18,261 bases of DNA, taken from NCBI GenBank assembly GCA_017613995.1, contig JAGACT010000224.1, positions 1 through 18,261 on the forward strand. The letters are read 5' to 3'. The notes beneath the pieces are model-generated. The model worked only from the letters and a program-made list of their open reading frames with translations, was not told the DNA's origin and searched no databases. The translations under genes were made by a program, and so were the position numbers. Shown here in pieces: positions 13,082-18,261 of this stretch. Source of the DNA: Eubacteriaceae bacterium (GTDB taxonomy: Bacteria > Bacillota > Clostridia > Eubacteriales > Anaerofustaceae). Numbering within the stretch: position 1 is the stretch's first letter; every line of letters begins with the position of its first letter.

Positions 13082-14251
13082 ATGACAGAGGATTTACTGG
13101 TACAGAGAAAAAATGATTTTATCAGGGCGGTGGATTTCGGGAAGCCGGACAAGATCCCGGTGGATATCGAGATCACGGGATGGCCCTTCGCCTATGCGGG
13201 AACGACGTTCGACGCGGTGAAGGACGAGCCCGCCAGGGCGGCGGAGATCTATACTTCGTTCCTGGACGAGATCCCCATTGACTGTTTTATCCTGGATTCA
13301 GGATTCATTAAAAGGCCCGACATCTATCAGGCCATGGGCAGTGACGAATACGTTCTGGCGCCGGACGGGATCACCATCCAGCACAACCAGGCGGGAGCCA
13401 ACTTCATGGATGAGAGCGAGTACGACGAACTGATCCGGGATTTCACCGCGTTTTACAGGAAAAAGAAGATGCAGAAGGTACCCGCCCTCGACTGGGATAA
13501 GGACAGGCTCTACGAAGCGATGAAGCTCGCCGCCCATAGGACAGCTGTCCACAACGAATTCAGGGAACTGATGGACCGCGAATACGAAAGAAGACAGATA
13601 CTGATGCCCCTGGGCTTCACGATGCCGTCCTATACCTCCCCCCTGAACACCCTTTTCGATGTGCTCAGAGGCATTAAGGGGACACTCATCGACCTGAGAA
13701 GAAGGCCGGATACCGTAAGGGAGGCCTGCAGAGCCATACGGGAGGCAAACAAAAGGAACTGGGATCCGAAGGATTACGAAGGGAAAAGCTTCCCCCTGGG
13801 ACGCAGTGTTTACCACAGCGAATGCTTCCTTTCGCCGAAGCAGTACGACGAGTTTTTCTTCAGGGATTTCGAGGGCGATCTGAGGCCCCTCATGGAGGTC
13901 GGGGTGAACATCTTCCTCAAGGGTGAAGGAATGTTTCTGAGCACCCTCGACAGGATGTGCGACCTGCCGAAGGGAGGAGTGCTCATCATGCTGGATCAGG
14001 ACGATCCCTTCGAAGCCCACAGGATAGTCGGAGGATATCAGGCTCTGGCCACCGGGATCACCGTGGATCTTCTGAAGTACGGCACCAGGGAAGAGTGCGT
14101 GGATTACGCCAAGAAGAGCTTTGACACCTTCGCGCCGGCAGGAGGCTTCGTATTCAGCATCAACAAACCCCTTCTGTGCGCCAATGACGCCAGAAACGAA
14201 AACGTGGAAGCCGTATACCGGTTCGCGGACGAATACAGCAGGAGGAAATAA
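13082..14251 (+). CDS. UROD-fold protein without the zinc motif (copy 2), 389 aa
   Basis: The barrel landmarks (AVDFGKPDKIPVDIEITGWP, PSYTSPLNTLFDVLRGIKG, RRRPDTVREACRAI, FLSPKQYDEFFFRDFEGDL and FAPAGGFVFSINKPL) place it in the uroporphyrinogen decarboxylase superfamily. It lacks both the heme UroD arginine signature and the H-x-C zinc pair; at the equivalent strand it reads FLKGEGMF, with Lys and Glu. It is also longer than the other two copies by about 50 residues. A non-zinc, perhaps non-thiol methyl transfer or a binding role is possible. Start: ATG at 13082, 6 bases after AAGAGGTG; an ATG at 13061 coincides with the expected transcript start and is rejected. The 41-residue gene follows after 2 bases. 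Confidence 0.83.
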   Translation: MTEDLLVQRKNDFIRAVDFGKPDKIPVDIEITGWPFAYAGTTFDAVKDEPARAAEIYTSFLDEIPIDCFILDSGFIKRPDIYQAMGSDEYVLAPDGITIQHNQAGANFMDESEYDELIRDFTAFYRKKKMQKVPALDWDKDRLYEAMKLAAHRTAVHNEFRELMDREYERRQILMPLGFTMPSYTSPLNTLFDVLRGIKGTLIDLRRRPDTVREACRAIREANKRNWDPKDYEGKSFPLGRSVYHSECFLSPKQYDEFFFRDFEGDLRPLMEVGVNIFLKGEGMFLSTLDRMCDLPKGGVLIMLDQDDPFEAHRIVGGYQALATGITVDLLKYGTREECVDYAKKSFDTFAPAGGFVFSINKPLLCANDARNENVEAVYRFADEYSRRK

Positions 14252-14253
14252 AA

Positions 14254-14379
14254 ATGAAGTACACTGACGAAGAGCTCCGGGAGCTCATGGAAAAGCTCAG
14301 AAACGACGACAGCTGGGAAAAGGACGAGGCCACCAGGAAAAAGGCAGCTGATTCCGTGTGGACCACTTTTTTCAAATAG
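14254..14379 (+). CDS. Small protein, 41 aa, directly after UROD copy 2
   Basis: An ATG 2 bases after the previous stop has a perfect AGGAGG (14240-14245) 8 bases upstream, inside the last codons of the UROD gene. The product starts MKYTDEELRELMEKLRN, a charged amphipathic helix, continues with ATRKKAADSVW and ends with the aromatic TTFFK. There are no membrane or signal features. The ribosome site and the coupling are the best evidence that it is real; the family is unknown. It might be a short regulatory or adaptor peptide for its neighbour. Confidence 0.65.
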   Translation: MKYTDEELRELMEKLRNDDSWEKDEATRKKAADSVWTTFFK

Positions 14380-14425
14380 AACGGCGATAAAAAAGTATCG
14401 GTCTAATGACAGAAAGGAAAACAAG

Positions 14426-15274
14426 ATGACTAGAACAGAGAAAAAAAGATGCATTGCGCTGGTAATCGCGCTGATCTTCATCCTCTGCGGATGCTCGGGC
14501 TCGTCGGGCAAAAAAGACGAATGGTACCGTGTAAAGCAGATCTACGTGGTGGACGGCAGAGTCAGGTCTACCCGCAGCTGGGATCTGGACGAACAGAACA
14601 GAAAGTCCGTCGAATACCTCGACGGAGCCTGGAACGCGGAGTGGACCTATGACGAAGACGGCAACATCGCCACCTACGAATATATGGAGTACAGCTACAA
14701 AGTCCGCGTGGAATACACGTATGAGGACGGGCTGCTGACGAAGGAAGTTCGGAGGGCGGACCTGTCATACGGCACGAAGGAGACCGAGATCCTCTACGAG
14801 TACGAGGACGGCCGAGTCGTAAAGGAGACAAGAAACGGCAGGGAGGCAAAGAAGTACGTCTACAACGACGACGGATCCTACGACGTGATGCAGCCCTACG
14901 CGGACATACCGGAGTGGTATACTCTGAAGTATGACGCCGACGGACGGATACTGGCCGACAATACCGGATTCGAATATACCTATACCTTAAGCGACGACGG
15001 AGATCTCCTCGAAAAACAGACGTACCTCAACGGCACTCTGGTGGAGGAGTTGATAAACGTATACAACTCCGACGGGGAACTGGAAACAAGCACCAGGAAG
15101 AATGTTAACGGCACCTGGGAGACTGTCTATGAGTACGAAGAGGGATGCATCGTATACAGCCGTACCATGGGTATCGACGGGGACGCGGCCAGCGCGGCAT
15201 ACCAGGAGATCAAGGAGTACTACTACAGTTACGTGAACGACGCGGGAAAGACCGTCGGAAGGGATCCCGAATAG
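14426..15274 (+). CDS. Lipoprotein with YD-like repeats, 282 aa
   Basis: The N-terminus is a lipoprotein signal: basic MTRTEKKR, hydrophobic ALVIALIFI, lipobox L-C-G-C with the lipidated Cys near residue 23, then a Ser/Gly linker. The mature part is a run of short beta units with the core Y-x-x-D-G or Y-x-E-D-G (YDEDGNI, YEDGLL, YEDGRVV, YDADGRI, NSDGEL) and many Tyr and Glu residues, like YD/RHS-type or MORN-like repeats. It is likely an extracellular, membrane-anchored beta-rich protein. There is no toxin domain after the repeats, so it is not a full RHS toxin. AAAGGA lies 7 bases before the ATG. The strong terminator at 15293 follows. Confidence 0.82.
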   Translation: MTRTEKKRCIALVIALIFILCGCSGSSGKKDEWYRVKQIYVVDGRVRSTRSWDLDEQNRKSVEYLDGAWNAEWTYDEDGNIATYEYMEYSYKVRVEYTYEDGLLTKEVRRADLSYGTKETEILYEYEDGRVVKETRNGREAKKYVYNDDGSYDVMQPYADIPEWYTLKYDADGRILADNTGFEYTYTLSDDGDLLEKQTYLNGTLVEELINVYNSDGELETSTRKNVNGTWETVYEYEEGCIVYSRTMGIDGDAASAAYQEIKEYYYSYVNDAGKTVGRDPE

Positions 15275-15292
15275 GATCACGCTGATACATGT

Positions 15293-15318
15293 CCGGAGGC
15301 ATAAAGCCTCCGGTTTTT
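15293..15318 (+). terminator. Terminator after the YD-repeat lipoprotein gene
   Basis: CCGGAGGC (15293-15300) pairs with GCCTCCGG (15306-15313) around ATAAA, followed by five T residues. It is a canonical rho-independent terminator. Confidence 0.93.
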
Positions 15319-15327
15319 AACAAAGAA

Positions 15328-15366
15328 AGCCGTCCGGCGGGGGATACTTTCCCTTACCGGACGGCT
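15328..15366 (-). terminator. Terminator after the CobW-like gene (- strand)
   Basis: AGCCGTCCGG (15328-15337) and CCGGACGGCT (15357-15366) form a perfect 10-bp stem; the 19-base loop can pair further (GGGGA with TTCCC). Read on the - strand the stem ends in GGCT and is followed by TTCTTTG. It lies about 35 bases after the CobW-like stop codon. Confidence 0.75.
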
Positions 15367-15401
15367 ATTGGGTTATTGATACTGAAACCGTTTCAGGCAG
15401 C

Positions 15402-16001
15402 TCACTCCCCGATGCCGAGAATGTCGCCGAGGATACCGGCGTCTATCCCGGACACCAGGCTGACCTCATAGATCCTGGTGTCCGCACCGCAGAAGCTCTC
15501 CACGCTTTCGCGGACGGATGATAGTTCTTCCCCGCTGACCAGGTCCGTCTTGTTCATGAGGACCACATTCGCTTCCGTCAGCTGCATGGGCAGAAGATGC
15601 TCCATGGGCTTGAGAAGGCGGGGCCAGCGCTTGACGTCCACCAGGCAGCAGATGCGGGGATCGATGCCCAGCACGTCTGAGAGATTCTCCTTCACGTTCT
15701 GGGGGAAAGCCATGCCAGTGGCCTCCATGATGATCCATTCGGGAGCGATATCGCGCTCGATGGCCTGCACCGTGAGAGTCAGTTCGCCTGCCAGGGTGCA
15801 GCATACGCAGCCCGCGAACATTCCCTGAACGTTGTAGCCCGCACCGGAAAGCACGTTGTCGTCAATGCCTACCTGTCCTATTTCGTTCTCCAGTATAACG
15901 GTTTTCTCTATGCCGAGGGTCTCACGCATATATGTGGCGAGCTGGAGCAGCAGGCTTGTCTTACCCGAGCCGAGAAATCCGCCGATGATCAGAAATTTCA
16001 T
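15402..16001 (-). CDS. CobW/HypB/UreG-type GTPase, nucleotide-binding domain only, 199 aa
   Basis: The chain has a Walker A motif G-F-L-G-S-G-K-T (residues 8-15), NEIGQVGID at 39-47, a metal-type C-x-C-C at 65-68 (GCVCCTL), EATGMAFP at 93-100 and the guanine-specificity motif NKTD at 150-153. These are the marks of G3E P-loop GTPases that load zinc, cobalt or nickel into target enzymes. Full CobW/YciC proteins have a second domain of about 100 residues; this one stops after the G domain. Its ATG is 5 bases after the stop of the UROD copy 3 gene and has only a weak ribosome site (GAAGA), so its translation is probably coupled to that gene. A chaperone or reactivase role for a corrinoid or zinc methyltransferase is likely. 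Confidence 0.88.
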   Translation of the reverse strand: MKFLIIGGFLGSGKTSLLLQLATYMRETLGIEKTVILENEIGQVGIDDNVLSGAGYNVQGMFAGCVCCTLAGELTLTVQAIERDIAPEWIIMEATGMAFPQNVKENLSDVLGIDPRICCLVDVKRWPRLLKPMEHLLPMQLTEANVVLMNKTDLVSGEELSSVRESVESFCGADTRIYEVSLVSGIDAGILGDILGIGE

Positions 16002-16006
16002 TTTTT

Positions 16007-17035
16007 TCAGTCTTCAGTGTAACCGTAAACCTTTCTTCCGTACCAGTGCGCTTCGTCACGCATGATATTGTACGCTCTCTTGACCGCCGTGTCGCCTACA
16101 GCGCCGATCGGGAAGCCTGCGAAGGCGTATCCTCCGTGGACGGAGCATTCGTCGATGGTGTTGCGGATATCCTGACGGAATTCTTCCTCGTCGAAATCGG
16201 GGTATCCCTTCGGGATGTGCTGTCCCCAGCCCCAGTGTCCCACGAAGGACATTCTTCCCTTGAACTGCTCCTGGCAGGCGACTATGTCGTTGCTCTCCTG
16301 GAAGGGCTCGGTGACCCGGACTCCGAACTGGTACATGAACTCCAGGAACGGGGTGGTGTTGCCGCAGTTGTGGAAGAGCACGGGCACGCCGTTCTCCCTG
16401 GCGGGCTCCGCCAGCTTCATGTAGATGGGCAGGAACACTTCCTCATATATGGCGGGCGAAAAGAAGGGCGCCAGCTTGGCGCAGGTATCGTCGGTCATCT
16501 GCCAGAAATCGGGCTGTACGACCTCGAATGCCTTCTTGTAGTAGGGCATGATGTGGTCTACCATGGCATTGAGCATCGCGCTCACTTCATCGGGATCCTC
16601 CATGAGGGCGCACAGGCCTCCCTCGAATCCCATGAGGGCCACCAGTTCCTGGAACGGTCCGAAACCGGGGCCGAACGACAGGCAGCTCTGGGTACGGTCG
16701 ATCCTTTTAAGGTTGTCCTCGTATGCCGCGTTGATGTCCACGTCCAGGGGCTCCGGGAACTTGATGACCTTTGTCCAGTCACCTATGTCCTCCAGGATGT
16801 TGATACGTGTATCCGGCATCATGGCGTCGACGACGGATGAGGGCTTGGCGTAGGGAACGCCCCACATGTCGGTGCCTCCCTGACGGGCGGTATCCTTAAA
16901 GAACCCGATACGGCAGCCCTTCACGGCGCATTCTCCCAGGTACGGGTCACCCAGGATGCTGTAGAAGGGTACATAGTAAGGGAATTCACCCCTGCCAAGC
17001 TTCAGAAAATTCTCTTTTGGTGTTACTTTTGCCAT
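16007..17035 (-). CDS. UROD-fold methyltransferase-like protein with H-x-C-G zinc motif (copy 3), 342 aa
   Basis: The start (VTPKENFLKLGRGEFPYYVP) matches copy 1 in sequence and position. Other landmarks are FGPGFGPFQELVALMGFEG, QMTDDTCAKLAPFFSP, FHNCGNTTPFLEF with H222 and C224, FVGHWGWGQ and GGYAFAGFPIGAVGD. The H-x-C-G pair is that of zinc-binding methylcobamide methyltransferases; the third ligand is uncertain (C297, in DECSVHGG, is a candidate). The heme UroD signature is absent. A very strong AAGGAGG lies 8 bases before the ATG. The gene is followed after 5 bases by the CobW-like GTPase, which is the strongest functional clue: a metal- or corrinoid-dependent enzyme with its own chaperone. 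The substrate is unknown. Confidence 0.87.
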   Translation of the reverse strand: MAKVTPKENFLKLGRGEFPYYVPFYSILGDPYLGECAVKGCRIGFFKDTARQGGTDMWGVPYAKPSSVVDAMMPDTRINILEDIGDWTKVIKFPEPLDVDINAAYEDNLKRIDRTQSCLSFGPGFGPFQELVALMGFEGGLCALMEDPDEVSAMLNAMVDHIMPYYKKAFEVVQPDFWQMTDDTCAKLAPFFSPAIYEEVFLPIYMKLAEPARENGVPVLFHNCGNTTPFLEFMYQFGVRVTEPFQESNDIVACQEQFKGRMSFVGHWGWGQHIPKGYPDFDEEEFRQDIRNTIDECSVHGGYAFAGFPIGAVGDTAVKRAYNIMRDEAHWYGRKVYGYTED

Positions 17036-17066
17036 TTAACAAACCTCCTTTTTTTTTCAGGGGACC

Positions 17067-17091
17067 GATATCCGAGTTATTTTCGGACATC
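17067..17091 (-). promoter_or_regulatory. Leader hairpin of UROD copy 3
   Basis: On the - strand GATGTCCGA and TCGGATATC can form a 9-bp stem (one G-U pair) around a 7-base loop. The end of this hairpin includes the 12-base motif GACCGATATCCG (17063-17074 on the + strand) shared with the UROD copy 2 upstream region. It overlaps by three bases a perfect palindrome, ATCAAATTTGAT, at 17089-17100. It is 15 or so bases before the ribosome site. Confidence 0.45.
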
Positions 17092-17117
17092 AAATTTGAT
17101 TAATAAATACCATATAC

Positions 17118-17147
17118 AGTATATTCCAAAAGGCACCTGATTTGCAA
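17118..17147 (-). promoter_or_regulatory. Possible promoter of the UROD copy 3 and CobW operon
   Basis: On the - strand TTGCAA (17142-17147) and TATACT (17118-17123) lie 18 bases apart, with four and five matches to the consensus. The -10 is inside the palindrome ATATACTGTATAT (17112-17124). The leader would be about 75 bases long. Confidence 0.45.
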
Positions 17148-17186
17148 GAGGAAATAACTGAGATACCCCGGGGAGCGGACAGCGCT

Positions 17187-17930
17187 TCACCCGGCGGTAT
17201 ATCCGCAGTTGCGGCACTTTTTCTCCACCGTATAATATCCCCTGCGGGCCTTCATATCGTCGTCGTCGCTGTATCCCAGATCATGCCATTCCTTTTTCTC
17301 TTCGAAGTCATGGAACCTGCCGTCGGGACAGCAGAACGCTGCCAGCTCTCCCGTTACCACGGCGCTGATGATCTTCGATCCCCCGCGCTCCCGCGCCACC
17401 GCAGCGATCTTCGGGGAACGGCTCAGGAGCTTTGCCAGGGTCTTCGGATTGTGTATCCCGCCGAGGGCTCTTTCGACGACCCGCGGGTCCGACGACTCCG
17501 ACGCGACCAGCTCGAAGTGCCTGTCCTTCGAGAGCAGCTCCAGCGCCCTGAGGGCCACCTCCGTATCCTTCGTACTGACGGCGGCCCGGGCTATGACGTC
17601 GGGGCTTTCCAGTTTCTCCAGGGCCCTGATGGCCACGGAGGGATGGGACGAAAAGGCCGCGATGTCCGAAAGCAGGGCATCCTGGCCCGACCAGTCCGTC
17701 TCCTCCAGGGCACGGAGGCATTCCGCCTCATCCGGATCATGCAGCGCGATCTCATACGCTGCTTTCTGATGCATGCCCAGCCTGGCGCAGGCCGCTGCAC
17801 GGACACGGTAGTATCCCGACCTGTTCGCCGCCGTAAGGAGCCTCTGTGTGTTTCTTTCCTTTTCGACCGCCCTGAGGGCCGCCTCCTGGCTATCCGAAAG
17901 CAGTACCCGTTTTCCCGTAAATATGCCCAT
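17187..17930 (-). CDS. HEAT-like helical-repeat protein with C-terminal zinc-type site (second copy), 247 aa
   Basis: The first ~190 residues are short helical units (AALRAVEKERNTQRLL, ECLRALEETDWSGQDALL, VAIRALEKLESPDVIARAA, VALRALELLSKDRHFELVA, VVERALGGIHNPKTLAKLL), clearer repeats than in the 1080 gene. The C-terminus has C200-C201, H207 (in GRFHDF), then C239 and C242 (CRNCG), the same order C, HD, CxxC as in the 1080-2006 protein. Both begin M-G-I. A zinc ribbon attached to a repeat scaffold is the likely build. No signal peptide. The ATG is supported by AGGGAGGAAG, and a TATAAT box at 17975-17980 on the - strand is a good -10 candidate. Function unknown; it may bind other proteins. Confidence 0.83.
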   Translation of the reverse strand: MGIFTGKRVLLSDSQEAALRAVEKERNTQRLLTAANRSGYYRVRAAACARLGMHQKAAYEIALHDPDEAECLRALEETDWSGQDALLSDIAAFSSHPSVAIRALEKLESPDVIARAAVSTKDTEVALRALELLSKDRHFELVASESSDPRVVERALGGIHNPKTLAKLLSRSPKIAAVARERGGSKIISAVVTGELAAFCCPDGRFHDFEEKKEWHDLGYSDDDDMKARRGYYTVEKKCRNCGYTAG

Positions 17931-18059
17931 GACTTCCTCCCTGCACGGGAAGGCTTATGACGCCTCCCTCTGGGATTATACTATACGGCGGGCCGGATCA
18001 GGATAAAAAAATCGCTTTGAGGCAGTCTTCCCCCGAAGGGGCAGAGGACCATTTTTTCC

Positions 18060-18088
18060 TTGACTGTAGTAGGATCATGCATTATCCT
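18060..18088 (+). promoter_or_regulatory. Probable promoter of the MmgE/PrpD-like gene
   Basis: TTGACT (18060-18065) and TATCCT (18083-18088) are 17 bases apart, five and four matches to consensus. The transcript would start near 18095. Confidence 0.55.
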
Positions 18089-18115
18089 TTAATCGGGGAG
18101 AGCCGCTCTCACCCC

Positions 18116-18139
18116 GCCGCGGGACAGCGCTCCCGCGGC
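18116..18139 (+). promoter_or_regulatory. Strong leader hairpin before the MmgE/PrpD-like gene
   Basis: GCCGCGGGA (18116-18124) pairs perfectly with TCCCGCGGC (18131-18139) around CAGCGC. No T-run follows on either strand, so it is not a terminator. It is 16 bases before the AGGGAG ribosome site and may stabilise the mRNA or gate translation. Confidence 0.5.
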
Positions 18140-18168
18140 AAAGATCACAGCAACAGGGAGATATATAT

Positions 18169-18261
18169 ATGGATGAGAGACTGATAAGTCCCGGCGGGAC
18201 GGATGCCCTCTGCGAAAACTTGGTCAATACCGCATATGAGGACCTCAGCGAGGAAAACGTC
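18169..18261 (+). CDS. Probable MmgE/PrpD-family protein, N-terminal 31 residues (3' end outside window)
   Basis: The frame opens at an ATG with AGGGAG about 9 bases before it, and stays open to the end of the window. The visible residues MDERLISPGGTDALCENLVN, then TAYEDLSEENV, fit the start of MmgE/PrpD proteins, in which a first helix is followed by 'Y-E-D-L-P-E-E-V'. That family holds 2-methylcitrate dehydratase and relatives such as aconitate decarboxylase. Only 31 residues are visible, so the call rests on one short motif. The gene has its own promoter and a leader hairpin, and is divergent from the helical-repeat gene at 17187. Confidence 0.55.
   Translation, partial: MDERLISPGGTDALCENLVNTAYEDLSEENV

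Noticed and set aside
16046..16840. A 264-codon + strand open frame
   Set aside because: Antisense shadow of UROD-fold copy 3, with no ribosome site or known motif.

Overview
This window looks like chromosome from an anaerobic Clostridia-type member of the Bacillota. Shine-Dalgarno sites are strong (AGGAGG or AAAGGAG before nearly every gene), TTG and GTG starts occur beside ATG, lipoproteins and YdbC/PC4-type proteins are of the Firmicutes kind, and the DNA looks GC-rich (judged by eye). There are uroporphyrinogen-decarboxylase (UROD)-fold proteins of the methyltransferase type, a CobW-like GTPase and an MmgE/PrpD-like gene, a mix typical of anaerobes that use many small methylated or organic-acid substrates. 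I saw no rRNA, tRNA, CRISPR array, insertion sequence or phage gene.

Layout. Positions 1-965: the C-terminal end of an FAD-dependent oxidoreductase and a small unknown gene, closed by a strong terminator. 1080-3879 (+): a possible four-gene run with a helical-repeat protein carrying a C-terminal Cys/His site, a YdbC/PC4 ssDNA-binding protein, a two-domain lipoprotein and an Imm63-like protein. 4114-5338 (-): a four-helix membrane protein translationally coupled to a 71-residue protein, and a VOC-fold protein. 5491-7945 (+): a dyad-rich promoter region followed by two tandem M24 (creatinase/Xaa-Pro peptidase) paralogues that both lack four of the five metal ligands. 7971-10175 (-): a TraX-family membrane protein, a SUKH (SMI1/KNR4) protein and the first UROD-fold gene. 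10299-12977 (+): a tight five-gene operon with its own promoter and terminator, encoding an alpha/beta hydrolase, a P-loop kinase-like protein, a small membrane protein, a radical SAM protein and an unknown protein. 13049-15318 (+): a second UROD-fold gene without the zinc motif, a 41-residue gene and a lipoprotein with YD-like repeats. 15328-17147 (-): a third UROD-fold gene coupled to a short CobW-like GTPase. 17187-17930 (-): a second helical-repeat protein with a C-terminal Cys/His site. 18060-18261 (+): promoter, leader hairpin and first 31 codons of a probable MmgE/PrpD protein.

How the parts may work together. None of the three UROD-fold proteins has the N-terminal arginine-rich signature of heme-pathway UroD. 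Two carry an H-x-C-G motif as in zinc-dependent methylcobamide methyltransferases, and one of these is coupled to a CobW-type metallochaperone GTPase. I infer a role in corrinoid-dependent methyl transfer, but no corrinoid protein or MtxB-type partner lies inside the window. The metal-less M24 pair may act on a related small substrate, as the non-metal enzyme creatinase does; this is inference only. The radical SAM operon is the least explained unit and the best candidate for an undescribed system.
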